From positions 16,919,001 through 16,983,000 of the forward strand of contig NC_083389.1 in assembly GCF_031755915.1 (NCBI RefSeq): a DNA stretch of 64,000 nucleotides. The letters are read 5' to 3'. Both the position numbers and the translations under genes were made by a program. The notes under the pieces are model-generated. The model worked only from the letters and a program-made list of their open reading frames with translations. It searched no databases and was not told the DNA's origin. Positions 25,648 through 39,386 of this stretch are shown piece by piece (positions within the stretch are counted from its first letter, which is position 1; every line of letters starts with the position of its first letter). This DNA is from Ziziphus jujuba (Eukaryota; Streptophyta; Magnoliopsida; Rosales; Rhamnaceae).

Positions 25648-26493
25648 GTTAAGTAGAGGTAGAAAACTAAGAAGAGGAACCATTAAAGTAGGGCCCAGAT
25701 CGGAAATCTTGTGCTCTCAAAAGTGTGTTGATCAGATGATGGTTAAGCTTCACGTTTATAACATTCATTCATCAAGGCAGTCAAAATTCACATGATGGGA
25801 GGGTCCAAATAATGTTGGCTCAACAGAGAGATTACCATTATTGCTTATTTCCCTATTCTTTTTTTGTGTTTTTGTTTTTGGTCTTTTACAAAATATTTAG
25901 TCAGAGTGAGGAATATACGTTAGAGAGGACGAAATACATAATACAGTTTTATATGGTAATTATTTTATGATTAATTTATAGAGAGTGCCTTGGTGTGTCA
26001 GCAGTCATAAAAAAAATTAAGAAATTAACTATTTGATCAACTAACAACCATTTGTGATAATTATTAATAATTACTTTTGACATTAAAGATGGAGATATTC
26101 AAATTTAAATAATTATCAAAAATAGAAAAAAAAAATAGCAGCTTTTACTGCTAAATTGTCTCATCCAAAGACAAAATCATTAACACTTAATAGGTCTCAT
26201 ATTACAAATATTATGAGTTGTTATTTTTTTTCCTAATTATGTTTTGTATAAGAAAATTAAAAAAAAATGTACAAATTTGAATGATATATGTATATATATA
26301 GAATTTTACTATTTATTATTACTGATGATCATACTGATGGAATTATATCTACCAATTTGATAATAATCAATTGATTTTATTCAAAGATAAAAAATTATAT
26401 GACAAAATGAACTCATAATAGAATTTGTTAATTAAATTGTCATTTCAATTATCAAATCTATTAGTAATTACTACTGGAAATAATAATATCTTT

Positions 26494-26525
<32 letters not shown>

Positions 26526-27227
26526 ACATAAAAAGGGAACCAAAACCATTCATATTAAACAAAATTTTTGATTAGTTTTCTCTTTTTGTCCCATAAGGGA
26601 ATGAAAGAATCAGATTGCCCAGATTGGTTTATCCAATAAGTTGACTTTTGACGATTGAACAGGGGAACCCTCATGTCTTAAACACTGTTTTTATGCTCTC
26701 CATTTGGTATTGTACATATTGTATCTATTGGTGTAATATTTTTCGTTTTATTTTTGTTCGGGTACGGAAAATAAAAATTAACAATTTGTTTCTTTTTGGT
26801 GGGTCTAAAGTTAACGATGTTGTTTAGGAATATCAGCTGCACAATGAAAACAAAAAGGGTTTAATTCTGCTTTCCATCTAAAATATTCCAACAAAGACTG
26901 AAGGTTGCAAATTGATAGATATTTGTAGGGGAGAAATACTACTTTTTTAAAGAATTTAATTAGAATACGAACTAGAATGTTTCTCACAAAGAATAATACC
27001 CTTCATACGCCTTAAAATTTTATGGAGATTCAAGAATGAAATAAGATTTTTGGAAGAGTAACCTGCATTAGTATAAAAAAATAATAATAAAAAAAAAGAA
27101 AGAAAACAAAAAAATCTTCAACACGTACGGTTTGTAAATTTTGTAGATCAGTCATCTTTTATATATATTTTCAGAAATTATAAAGACATCCTTTTTTATT
27201 TAAGTATATAATATATTTATATATATA
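23687..27227. other. upstream region of the NAC gene: leader, promoter and simple repeats
   Basis: No other gene seen. CT/GA-rich tracts occur at about 23687-23830, 24515-24570, 24638-24690 and 25187-25215. Such tracts often mark 5' leaders in plants, so a spliced 5' UTR is possible but not shown. (TA)n lies near 25611-25640, and a (CA)n(TA)n compound repeat near 26492-26525. Confidence 0.45.
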
Positions 27228-27415
27228 GGAAAATTTTACGGTGCTGATCATATCTAAACCGATGTTTTTGAAAAAAAAAAAATCTAAACTTTGTTGTGTA
27301 TATATACACAGCGTATACAGCAAAACCGATGCTTATACATACATAAGTTCCAAAAAACATCGGCTTAGATTTGATTCCTATGCGGATTGGTCTGCACTGT
27401 AAAACTACTTTATAT
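27228..27415. mobile_element. fold-back MITE, family M2, copy 1
   Basis: A left arm (TTTTACGGTGCTGATC ... AAACCGATGTTTTTG) pairs with the reverse complement of the right arm (CAAAAAACATCGGCTTAG ... GCACTGTAAAAC). The centre carries a GTGTATATATACACAG palindrome and AAAACCGATGCTT. The same layout recurs at 49310-49490. Confidence 0.7.
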
Positions 27416-28509
27416 ATATATAGATATATATATTTTTTTAATTTTATTTTATTTTTAAAATTGTTGTTTATACATTTATTTTAAATATGATTTTTTTTAA
27501 AAAAAATATTAATATACAGAGAACATAAAATTGGTGTATTTACCATGAGAAGTGGATAAAATACATAAGTGCTATTATTATAATACTATAGTATAATTAT
27601 ACTTGATTAGTATAAAATAATACTTTAATTTTATTCACAATTTTCACAGGATATTTACTGTTCATTATATATATATCAAGACTAGCTGATATTATATTAA
27701 GAATAAAATGGATAAATAAATAAAATTGTAATCAATTAATAATTAGGTAAAACTACAACAATTTCTATATTGGGTAGATAAACATTAATTTACTCAGGTA
27801 GTTGACAGTCCTATACATATAGTTATGTTAACAAAAGCATGTATATAGCTACTGCATCTGCATATATATTCACCACAAAAAAAAAAAAAAAAAAAAAAAA
27901 ACCGCACTTTTTCAAGGCCTACCGACTTATATAGGAAATTTATTAAGAAAAAGCTATCTACGATTATTTTGCATGCAAAGGACAAGGACCCAAAAGCATC
28001 ATGCTGTCTGGGATTATTATTATTATTATTTTTATTTTTATTTTTTTAAAATGATAGACAATTTGCTAATCCATTCAATTACATATGGTGTATTTCAAGC
28101 ACATGCATGTGTTCTTTGAGCTGCAGCTACTGCCCATTACCTTCAAAACTTGAGTCAGCATGCATACCTACTTTAAAATATATATATATATATATATATA
28201 TGCGCTACATATATAGATAATTTTGATAAACTGGGGACATACTCTCAGCCGATAATAAAATGGTGTTTATATATAAAAATATTAAAATGATGATATTTTA
28301 ATTAAAATTAGAACTAAAATATTTAAAAGGTAAAGTAAGAACTTTTAACATTTAACATGTTGCATAATAAATTATGAAATGAAAAAAATATCAAAACCCC
28401 TATGACAACATACTTGATAAAATATCTGGATAAATTAATTTTTTGGGGTTAATTAGCCTGGCAAAGACATAAAAAGTGAGGGTTATAAATTATCTCACTA
28501 TATATTGTC

Positions 28510-28540
<31 letters not shown>

Positions 28541-30240
28541 TTGGTTGAAAGTAGCTAGTAATGGGAAAGATCAGAGCTAGTGATGTTTTTTTTCATTAAA
28601 ACAGAATGTTTAGAAGGTCAAAAGAACATTCATCAATGAGTTTGTAATAATGATGTTTATGCATGTCTATGAGTTTTTCTCATAATCAACGACATCAAAA
28701 CTGCATTGGGTGTGTCTTGCAATTGATGGTTTTACATAACATAATAAACTCCATATTATATCTCATCACGGAAAGTGGAAGGTTAGAAGAGGACAACACT
28801 TGAAGAATTTTCTTTTCTTTACTTATTTTCCTTTTCCTCTTTTCCTTTTTATTTTTATTATTATTATTTTTTGGTCCAAACATGGCAGACTGGCAGATCA
28901 ATAGAAGATAAGAAAGAGAAAAAAGATATCCAACCCCCAACTCCTAACCCCCAAGAGGATGAAAACGTAAAGAATAATAGCTTTAAGTTAAATAAGATCA
29001 TAAATGTTTTTAATTAAAATTTGAATTTTTGGTACCAATATATAATATCAATATTTTTGCCTTTTGCCCTTTATAGTATTGAATTAGCACCAGTATATTT
29101 TTAAAATTTGCAAGAAGTACATTATCAATCAAAAATTTACACATTGTGACTATTTAACTGCTAAAGTTTATTAATAAAATAAATTTTTTATTCCAATTAT
29201 ATCCCTACTCAAGGCAGGGAAATCTGCTTGCGTGCAATATATATGCACTTTAATAATTATAAGATCACAATTTTGAAGATTTAGACAAGACTAATAAAGG
29301 GGTAATATATAAAGTTATTGACACCGTATGAGATATGCCCGAACCCTTGAAATTTGTTGGAGAGAGAGAGAAAGAGAGAGGGATAATTCGTACGGAGAAG
29401 AAAAGCTTGTGACTAGTTGGGTGTGACTGCTAGAGGCATGCTAGGGGAGAAAAAGAACGATGTTAGGTTTATCAAACATCTGCCAATATTGCTTCTCCTT
29501 TACTTCATCATTTTGTGTTTTTTTTTACTTTAATATTTCATACCCATTTCTCAGGTACCCACCAAGAAACCCTCCTCTGCCTCCCATTTGAGTTTTAATT
29601 GTTGTTTCAAACTGCACATCATAAGCTATTTATAGTAATTTTTTTTTTATTGAACGAAATTAAATTAAACTAATTCAACCTTAGTATACTAAATAAGCAA
29701 AACCAAAGAAAAAAGAAACCAGTATTTCCACTATGGGTGTGAAAAATCCATCTTACAAAAAGTAATATGTGACACATTATTAACCAATCACTTTAAATAT
29801 ACTTTCTTAGGCATAATTTTGTTTCCATGAGAAATTGAAAACAACAACAATAATCTTATCTGCAATTTTTCATGGCACTAAGTTGGACAAGAAATGGGCA
29901 ATGGACCATTAGTCTAACTAGATTACGCTTAATTTTATGAATAACAAATCTGTCATTTATTGTTATTATTATTTTTTACCCAAAAAAATAGTTAATTTTT
30001 GGGGGAAAACATATTTTGTTTGTTTATATCCTGCAACAAATTAATTCACATGGTTGTTTCTTACATATAGCTAGGATAGAAAATTTGACTTATAAGTTGC
30101 AGCAGTGACAAATAATTATTGATAAAAATGATGTAATAACTTCGTGTTGAATATATGGTTTTTTTACCTCAATTTTCATCCAACTTTGATGTTCACAACC
30201 AGAGTGGGAAGAATTGTCACCTCCCATGAACCAATGGATG
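27416..30240. other. AT-rich intergenic DNA
   Basis: No gene seen. It contains a poly(A) of about 25 bases near 27878-27902 and (TA)n tracts near 28166-28201 and 28514-28542. Open frames are short and lysine- or phenylalanine-rich because of these tracts. Confidence 0.5.
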
Positions 30241-30255
30241 ATAAGCTGAATTTTC

Positions 30256-30325
30256 AAACAACAATATAAGACCTTAAACAGTTTAAACCTAAACAACAAT
30301 ATAAGACCTTAAACAGTTTAAACCT
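30256..30325. repeat. perfect 35-bp tandem duplication
   Basis: Two adjacent 35-base copies, each starting AAACAACAATATAAGACC and ending GTTTAAACCT. It lies 88 bases left of the solo LTR at 30414. The copies look identical, so the duplication is recent. Confidence 0.9.
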
Positions 30326-30413
30326 AAGCCTTATCATCAACTTATGTGGAAATATTCTCAAGAAACAAACATAAATTCAATACAAATAACCGCATCTTCC
30401 CTCACAGGCTAAG

Positions 30414-30937
30414 TGTCACGGTCCTATCGTTCTAGGTGCGCAACGGGGTCGTGCGGTGCTTACTCGCCCCTTACGGGTAATAAGCCAACCGTTAATGTCC
30501 ATCGCAAGCAAATAATCCACACGATATTAGTATTGTGCAAGCACCAAGCAAGCAACAAAATAAAGCATGTAATCACAATCATTAGCAAAGGGACAGTAAA
30601 CAAGGCAACAACACAATTGAATGGAAATGCGTTCGTTTTATTCGATTTCAATAGAGAGAATAGCAGAGAGGTTTACAAGTATGTTATTAAGAGTTCTCAC
30701 CTATGCCAGTAGTCTAACCCAACAACTTGCCGACTAACCACCCCCTTTTAAAGAGTTTATTTATCCATTTTAATGCTGGCAGGAATATATATGAAAATGT
30801 ACGAGGAATCATAATGGCACTATTTTTTACAAAACAAACTATGATCCAAGCAAGTGACTATAGGCTTGACTAATGGCCCTGAATAAACTTGGTTTGATGA
30901 TTACAACCAAAATACCAAGAGACGAATAACTCTCACA
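30414..30937. mobile_element. solo LTR, 524 bp (family L2)
   Basis: It starts TGTCACGGTCCTATCG and ends CTCTCACA (TG...CA), with a perfect 5-bp duplication, CTAAG, at 30409-30413 and 30938-30942. There are no coding domains, so this is a solo LTR. A decayed relative is at 3955-4340. Superfamily cannot be told from the LTR alone. Confidence 0.75.
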
Positions 30938-30942
30938 CTAAG

Positions 30943-31828
30943 CTTATGATATTTCAAATTATAACTTCTAAATCTAACTCTTTGAAAAAAAATGAAAATC
31001 CAAACTCAATATTAAGGTTGACTCATAATGCTAATAATATCTTGGAATCTATTTGATTAGATTTTGATTTTGATAGATATACACCTATCTAGATATACAA
31101 AATATAAAACGAAACAACTTAAACATTTCTATTATTGTATTTGAATCCATATTTAATTCTATGGATCCTTAGGATTGGTGTATTTTTTTATTTTTTATAT
31201 TATATATTTTAATTATCATTTTTATAATTGTATTTTTATTTTATATATTATTATATCTTGTTGATGTATATTCGCCCTTATTTTCCAGACAATTGAACCT
31301 ACAAAGCCCATCTCGAAATCAAATTCAACGTCTGAGGCTTGGCCTTCCCATTCTCTCAAATGGGACCCATCTTTTTTTTTTTTTTTTTTTGATAAATATC
31401 GAATGGGACCCATCTATTCTGGGGACTGAGATTGACAATGATTAGCAGCTCTCCAATCAAAGAAAACCCAACTTTACACAAAGTCTTAATCTTTTACCAT
31501 TCTGAGGCGCATGATAATTAAATACCAAATAAACGACCAGATGCAACCGTCACCATTACAGACCTTAAACACCTCCTACCAGCTATTTAGACTTCATTCT
31601 GACCTAAATACTCAAGGGAGTAAATAATAAAAAAATTAAATAAAAATAACTCATTGAGGTGATTGAATATGATTCAGGTCAACTTGTATACCTAACCCAA
31701 AAATATTGTAGCTTTATTTCAAGGAAATAAACAATTACACCATTAAACAAGGAAGTGAAACCTATTCTGTCCATCTCTGCCACCAGCAGAGATCAGGCAT
31801 ATCAAGTGCTTCTGGCTCAATATCACTG
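30943..31828. other. AT-rich intergenic DNA
   Basis: No gene seen. A poly(T) of about 19 bases at 31372-31390 splits a repeated AATGGGACCCATCT word (31361 and 31404 areas), suggesting a small insertion with a duplicated flank. Confidence 0.45.
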
Positions 31829-31834
31829 GTTTAT
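31829..31834 (-). terminator. candidate poly(A) signal of the MPP alpha gene
   Basis: AATAAA on the minus strand (TTTATT on plus), about 140 bases past the stop codon. Placement is typical for a plant 3' UTR, but other near-matches exist at 31711 and 31859. Confidence 0.35.
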
Positions 31835-31971
31835 TGATTTTATGCATCAAAATACCTCCTTATTTTCAAAAGGACTAGGAAGTATAAGAGCTTGATGATA
31901 TGCATATTTCAAACACTCAAAACAACAGATCAGGTACCAGTCGAGTTCACCATATATGTAAAAGAAAATTT

Positions 31972-32339
31972 TCACTTTGAATGGAACTTGCTGCTGACCG
32001 AATCATAGCTTGGGACATTAATGACTGCAAAAAATTGAGAAAGAAAACAGATAATCATTTCACCAAAATGAGTAAAATCAACAGATTAATTCTCACCAAA
32101 CTGGATAAATACCATCCCCATATGATGCCATTGTGAGAGGAGAAGACAGCAGCTTTTGGGCAGTTAAAGCAATATCTTTTACAGTAATCCCATCCACAGC
32201 CTTCAGAAAATGGTCCACTTCCATCCTAAGGCAATACACAACTTTTATTAACCATAATCTTAAACCAAACTTCTTTCAGATAGGACACAGAAGTCAGAAA
32301 ACAGAACCATGGAAAGAAAATAAGGTACTACAAACTGTT

Positions 32340-32382
<43 letters not shown>

Positions 32383-35300
32383 CAACCATTTAATTTTTAG
32401 TAGAAAAAATGGAGAAGTGCAGCACTTCATGAAACAAGGAACTTTACTCCCTACCCCAAAGTAAACATTTCAAACCCTGTGTCATAAATGAAGTTCTCTC
32501 ATAATGCTAAAAAATCAACTTGTGTTTCAGGTTCGGCAAGTAACAGAATTGGTCAAAACAACTCAATATAAGGAAACGAATTCTTGCTCCATTGCCTAAA
32601 CCAGCGATGTGGAATATTTGTATAAAGTTTATCAAGCAGCTCAGTTTCTCATAGAAAAGGGATAACAACCATGATCCATGCAAACAATACAAAGACAATT
32701 GGACATATCACATCAAACAAATGACTTCCCACCTAATGCATAAACACAGAAGTGAGAACTTAATTCAGAGTATACCTCTTTCCATAAGTCAGAACTTGTC
32801 TCCCAATATCTTCTGAAGCAATCATCTAGAAAATTCAAATTAAGATATAAAATAAGCAACGACCAAAAATCCTGATGTTGATAGATGTTCCTAATAAATC
32901 AGAATTGAATCTTTGAAAAAATGTGTACAATAAATGTTTGCTTACTCTAGATTCCAAATTCATCAGAATGGCAGACTTTGTAGACTTTTTAGCACGATCT
33001 AGCTGTGCTTGATCAACTGCATATAAGATACAAGAATCTTTCAGACTACAGCAATGGGCTCCCAAGTAAAAATGAGGTATCAAAGAGCAGGCGCGGCAAC
33101 AAACCTTCTCCAGGTGTTGCAACTGCAAGAAGCTCATTAGCCACTATATCAACCGCTTTAGCCACAAAATCAGAACCCTGATACAAAGAGAATTTTCAAT
33201 ATCACTCAAGCATGAAAGAGATCATATGGCTCACATTCTTCCACAGAAGTTCAACGCAGTAGGGCTGCTAACTGGGAAGGGCGATTAAAGGAGACAATTT
33301 TTTACAAATAGCTTTCACTCTACAGTGATGTGCCTCTCATCAACTTATTTTACTCTCAGATTTGTAATTCGCAGAATACAGTGGGTTAAATTTTTCATTC
33401 CATTAGTACCACTAGATAAATGGCCTTCGACTACTTCTGAGAGGAGTTTTCCAGAATTCAAGAATCCTAGGAAACAATGAAATTTAGTCATGTCCAATTA
33501 TGAATATCAAATGCAGAACACCCTTTAATTTATTCTTTCATTGTAACTTTTGGAGGTCCAGTGTAATATATGAATTGCAATTTGTACGTATTTAGAAATT
33601 ACAATTTTCTTATCTACCTAAAAATGAAAGGTTCAAAAGGTCACTTACAATTGTAGCTTGGATACCAAAAATGCCAGTATTATTGTAGATGTTATTGAAA
33701 GCTGAAATAGAGTGAAACTGCGGATGCTCATTCAAGACACGAAGATCTGCTCATCATATCCCGCACATACATTCAGATGCCAAGGTAATTTACATCCAAA
33801 GTACATATTATATTGTCATAAGAGCATCAAATTTATGTTTCTGTGAAACTTACATAGCCGTGAGTACATCCCCTTTCCAGGTCCCCCTGCTGAGAAAGAT
33901 CCACCACCTCCCAAAAGCATCTGCAATAAGGTTAGATCTGTCATGGTTCCTACTAAAAGCACAGAAACTACCATGTGTGTAATGTATTAACTAAACAACA
34001 CTCCACACAGCATAAAAGCAAGGCAAAGCAATTAGTTTTAGGCACATTGAGTTGCTAAGAATTGAAATCAAGACCTGAAGAACGGTTAAAGTCATAGCTT
34101 CCTTCTCCTTATGCCAGCCACCAGGAAGCTCAAATGCAAGAGCGAAATGTGTTCTCTGGTCAATCAAGGGAAAATTGCAGTCATCAATATCACAAGAGGA
34201 TAGAGATAACTAGAATGAACAGAAACAACATATTGGATACACACCCCTAAATCGCCATGACAGCGATAGTCACCCCCGGTATATACAGATTTGGGCTCCT
34301 GAGGACGAGGAACACTGGGTAAATCAGATAAAAGTGGTTCAGCAATGGATACCAACTCCTTATGATCAACGCCATAAGCTGCGAGAACCATCCGTGGAGC
34401 AGTATAATTTTCCTGAAATCTCATAAAACTTGAGTTTAAGTTTCAAGTAATCCAAAAAGTAAAACACAAATAAAAGCATTTCATATTTCCTTTTTTGAAA
34501 AAGTATCGGGCAGATAATGTAAAACAATAGAATGTTGCATGTAAATAGAACTTACAGCAACAAATTCCTCCAAAATTGCACCATCCAATCTGTTTATGGC
34601 AGATTCTGGGGCTAGAAGTGGATTGCCCAAAGCACCAGAATAACCAGCAGAGTGAATTGCTTCCAAAACCAAAGCTTCTGGGTTGTTGGAAGCTTCGCTT
34701 ATCTCAGCTTTCACCTTGTGAAGCTGTGTACAAGAATAAACATGACATTAATATGCTGGTCATAAATCAGAAAATGAATGTAAATTGGGAGAAGACGCAC
34801 ACAAAGAAACACAAAAAAATGCTCACCTGTTCATTGACCTCCCAATCAAGGAAAACGGGATTTCTAACACAGTCGACAAGAAGCTCTACCATTTCAGGAA
34901 CATAAGTCTTTAGTGCATCATAGGTATAACCCATCTGCTCCCTAGAAGCCGAGGCTTGCACATTTCCACCTATTGCCTCAACTTCCCTCACAATGCGTAA
35001 GTGGCTCCTATTTCTTGTACTCTTGAAGGCCATACGCTCCAGCAAATGCGAGGCCCCCAATGATACTGGTGTCTCATAGATTGAACCACAATCAACATAT
35101 AACCCTATTGAGGCTGCTGGAGTCTGACAAACGAATGCAATCAAAGAAAAACTTGATTAAATTTTTATTTCCTTCATTAAGAAACAAAATACAAAAAAAG
35201 AATTACCAAAATAGATACTCCATGAGATACATACTGCTGATGTTTGAGAAGCTATTTTAACGCCATTAGGGAGAGTTGTAATACTGGTAGAATCTGGTTG

Positions 35301-36394
35301 AATATGGTCTGGCAAAGTAGGTGGGAGGCTGACACCTGTGAGCGGAAAGTCTAGAGGAGGTAAAGAACTTGACCGTTCTCCAGTCAACCAGCCAAATAGA
35401 CCTCCCAAAGAGGATGATGATGGCTTTGTTGCAACAGCAGTCGAACTAGAAAATCTGGCAAATCCTCTATTATAGGTACGGCCCTAACCTCATTTTTTAA
35501 ATCAGAAGATCATTAACGCACACTCACTTTATGAGACTACTCAAACAGAATGACAGAAAATAAAATTCACGTACAAGCTAAATTAGAATTCAAACCCAGT
35601 TTAATCGAAACACACAACTGCACTATCACCTAACAATTGCTTCATGCTAAAACAAAGTCACCACCTTAGTCAAAAAGTTATATCAAAGTAAAAATATACA
35701 CACACAACACCAAGCCAAAAGTCCCAAGTCCGTCTACTGCATTACATTGCAGCCCAAAACAACTAAGCTGCTAGGTAGCATCTGGTTTTACAAGGAAATG
35801 AGGCCAGAATTTGCAAACCCCACTGTAAAATTATGGTACAGGTTGATATATTGACCATCAAATATAAATTCCAAAGAGCTCCCAATCTCCATAGAAAAAA
35901 CACACATTACTATGAACTTTGAAAAGCGAATCAGAATTCCAGCTCTTATAGCGAGGAAGCAATCTCAACCTCATAAATTTCTCCATAATTCATTAAACAT
36001 ATCTAATTCAAAGGGAAAGAAGGGTTTCATGCTGTCTGAAATTTTTTCCAATTTCTTAACATTTTCTCGTCAACCAAGCGGTATATGACAACACTCTAAA
36101 ACAGCCATTAGAGCTCCACAGAATCATAAACAGATCTAATCACCAAATTTCGCACTTAAAACCAACAAAAGAGTATGATCATAGAAGCAGAGAACCATTT
36201 GAACAAATGTGCATGAGCAAATTAGGGTTTGATAAAGCGAATTTTTTTAACAGAAAAACAAAAAAACAAAAACAAAAAAATCAAATCAGAGGGTACAAAT
36301 ACGATTAGGTTTTTTTTTTTTTTTTTTTTTTTAAAGTGACGGCGATGACACTAACCTTGAGAGCCCTAAGGCGTAAAGCTGCGCTTCTGTACAT
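31972..36394 (-). CDS. MPPalpha: mitochondrial-processing peptidase subunit alpha
   Basis: Thirteen minus-strand exons: 36356-36394, 35235-35483, 34827-35123, 34556-34723, 34245-34412, 34075-34155, 33854-33920, 33649-33746, 33105-33177, 32946-33016, 32776-32825, 32113-32225 and 31972-32024. Phases agree and give about 508 residues, usual for the family. The N terminus ([13 protein letters not shown] ...) is rich in Arg and Ser and lacks acidic residues, as in a mitochondrial presequence. The pitrilysin-like domain has HLLER (residues 122-126) where the catalytic beta subunit has HxxEH, so this is the non-catalytic partner. The glycine-rich loop that binds presequences is at about 335-351 ([16 protein letters not shown]). 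In plants this subunit sits in the cytochrome bc1 complex and removes import presequences with the beta subunit. The start is the first ATG and exon 1 codes for only 13 residues. Confidence 0.95.
32346..32379. repeat. (GA)17 microsatellite in an MPP alpha intron
   Basis: A pure AG dinucleotide array between the exons ending at 32776 and starting at 32225. Not coding. Confidence 0.9.
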
Positions 36395-37129
36395 GACTGC
36401 AATCGACGATCAGGACCCAAAAAAACCCTAAGATGTACGGACTCCGAGCCTGAGAGTTTCGTCAGTATCGGCCAAGACTGTAGGAGAAACTCGCCCTGTG
36501 GAGAAGAAAGTGAGATTGCCGAATGAGGAGGAAAACACGTGTACAGTTTTCTACAGCACGTGGGAGTTTCATCACCTCCACTTAATTTTTTGGAATTTTT
36601 GATTTTTTAAAATTTTAGTAAATTCCAACATAACCCAATTAAATGCATACATACATTTTTCATTTTACATATAAAATTATGGTTAAAAAAAAGATTACAT
36701 ATTAAATTATATAAAAAGATATAAAAATTTATCTACAAAATTAAATAGAACAAGACACAAAATAAAATTATTATTGACAAATTATCTAATATATGTATAA
36801 ACAGATCTAATTCATAGTTAATTTCTAAATCAAATTAAACATTTTGTCCCATCCTAGGCAACCAAGTAGTAAAGTTTAATATTTATCAAATAGAGAGTGT
36901 AAAAGTTCAAATCTTCCACACCTTATCAAATATATATAGTTCAACATTGTTTTTTAAGGATAGGGATTGAATATAAAACCTTATATATATTTTTATCTAA
37001 ACTGTCCTATGTATAAAACTTAGTTCAAAATTCATTCATTTTAATTCCTTCGTGCTTCATCTATAAAAATAAATAAATAAATAAATAAATAAAAAGAAAA
37101 GAAATTGTAGGACACTAATTTAATAAATG

Positions 37130-37455
37130 ATCGCTGTGGTGACAGTGTGGCTAGGCATATTAAATTGACATTTCTTTTTGACGGTGTTCAAGCGTCTCTA
37201 GTGTGGGTCCAATGGGAAAAACCATGCACAACAAAGGAATTCCAATGGCAGAAAAGTATAAAAGAAAGAAAAGAGAAGGTAGTTTAAAAATAAAGATGAA
37301 CATTTAACCCAAAAAAAGAAAAGAAAAGAAAACCATTAGGATGATTGTGTGGGCAGGCATATTTAGTTTGACATTTCTTCTTGACCTTGTCCAATAACTA
37401 ATGTCTAGTGTGGGTTGGTACCTCAATGGCAAAAACCATGGACTAGAAAGGTAAA
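37130..37455 (+). repeat. diverged direct repeat of ~110 bp, spaced by ~100 bp
   Basis: The copies near 37130-37240 and 37340-37455 share GGCATATT, TTTGACATTTCTT, TCTAGTGTGGGT and AAAACCATG in order. An AAAAGAAAAG-rich spacer separates them. No coding content. Confidence 0.6.
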
Positions 37456-38886
37456 AACCATAAACCATAAACCAGCACCTTCAGGAGTAGTCCTAGATTC
37501 CATTCTTATATGCACTTTCCTATTTCAGCCACTAATTTTGATGGCAAGTGGTAAGTAAAGCTTCCAAGAATCAGTTCCCACAATCATCCATTTCCCTGTT
37601 GAAATGATTCTTTTGGAATATTTGTCTCCGCATTAATTTCCTTCTTTTGTCTCATTTTTGTGTAATATTACACAATCTTTGAAATCTTCCCAACCAAATT
37701 CTTCAAGGAAAATGAAAGCAAGTACATATGGCTAGAAACATATGAAGAATGAAGCTGCTTGTGTCAAAGTGCAAATAAAGTAGGAAAGGAGATAAACGGA
37801 ATAAGAACATTTTTCATTTATATGTGATGTGATGCAAAGGTGCATGAAAACTACATATTGTACAAACCTCAAGTATCAAAATCATTTATTCATCCAAAAA
37901 ATAGAAATAAAAAAATGGTATCAAAATCTTTTTTTTTTTAATCAACTAGTATCAAAATCATTTGTGCATAATTTGCAAACCCGAAAAAATAAAAAAATGA
38001 ATAAAAAATTACAAGCACATCTTTTTATGCTAATTGGTTGATTAAAGGAAATATAAGTTAGAATATGCTGTAAAAGTTACATTAATTAATGATTTAAAAT
38101 TTAAAAATTAATTTGACAATTTATAATTTTTAATATTTATCATGTTAATATAAATTTGACAGATCAAAATTCAAAATACAAGTTAATATAAAAGGGAAAT
38201 TTCAAATTATGCAGATACAAGAATTCTAAAGTAATAAAAGTTTTTGTTTTCTTAATCATCTTTTTGGTTTTACTTATAAAAGATGAATTATAGCTCGATT
38301 GAGTAAATGCAATCCAAAAAGAAATCCTTTCTTCTAAACTTTCAATCTTCCTAATGGTGAGAGGAAGTCATGCTTATATAATGTCATAATTTTAACATCA
38401 AGTCCTTTTTTATTAGCCCTTACATCATTTTACATGCTGATTTAAAAATCAATTAGTGAATTTATTAATATAATGAAATCATATTTGAACAAAGTAAACC
38501 CTATATGGATTTAGTGAACTAGTAATGTATTTTTAAATCTAAACCTTTTGAAAATAATTCTAAGGATGGTAACAGAAATTAAGTTGATTGATGTGAGACT
38601 AGTTGCATATATTATACAATAATTTACCTATCAAGATGTTCTCATGGTTTACCATCAAAGTTTTTATTATTAGTTTTTGGATTATTTCAATAGTTAAGAT
38701 TTAAAAATATATTTTCATATCAAACAAGTTAATTTAGTGAAATTCTAAAATCTTAGGAGTGCAAATTAAATCTTATCATAACTTATGTAAACATTGAATA
38801 CATATTTAACTTTATATTTCAACTTAAAACAATTCAATAACAGATAAGGAATGTTTGGATGGTTTTCTATTGGAACGGTTTTGTAA

Positions 38887-39020
38887 ATTTACATATATAC
38901 ATATATACATATATACACATATATGTGTGTGATAATAATAATAATTACATATGATACAAGATTTACATATATACATATATGTGTGTGATAATAAAAATAA
39001 TTACATATGATACAAGATTT
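38887..39020 (+). repeat. tandem duplication of a TACATATA-rich block
   Basis: Two copies of a segment starting ATTTACATATATACATATA and ending ATATGATACAAG. The first copy (about 74 bases) is longer than the second (about 57) because it has extra TACATATA units and one more AAT. Confidence 0.85.
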
Positions 39021-39386
39021 AAATTTTGGATATGGAAGCTACAAAATGTACAATATTCCCCTGTTACTAAGTTACAAATTGTTTAAGGGATCTGGGTGAG
39101 GAATGATGGAATAGGGAATATCCTAGCTAATATCTAATACAAAAAGTAGTTATAATTTAAAAAGAAAACTATACAAAAAATATTGGACCGCCACTAATTT
39201 TAAGACATTATTGGTAAACTTATCTACATGATGGAACTGCATGCATGGCACGTCCTTTTCCTACTGTCCTTCAGGATACTATTCCTTCAGCATATATTCC
39301 CAACGCTCACATCAATTTGCACTGCCACACCTATATATATACATACCAGTACAAGCTTGGGACTCTTAACCGCTTGCTGCAATTAA

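Larger units (their letters stand above)
36395..39386. other. divergent intergenic region between the MPP alpha and Nudix genes
   Basis: It should hold the promoters of both genes, but no convincing TATA box could be tied to either start. It includes a poorly preserved repeat pair (about 37130-37240 and 37340-37455, sharing GACATTTCTT and TCTAGTGTGGGT), a degenerate copy of the ~420-bp repeat at 38385-38605 and a local duplication at 38887-39020. A block near 36840-36940 ending in TTCAAATCTTCCACACC is weakly reminiscent of a SINE 3' region. Confidence 0.5.

Noticed and set aside
36840..36960. SINE near the MPP alpha promoter
   Set aside because: Only a vague B-box-like match and no flanking duplication; too weak to list as an element.
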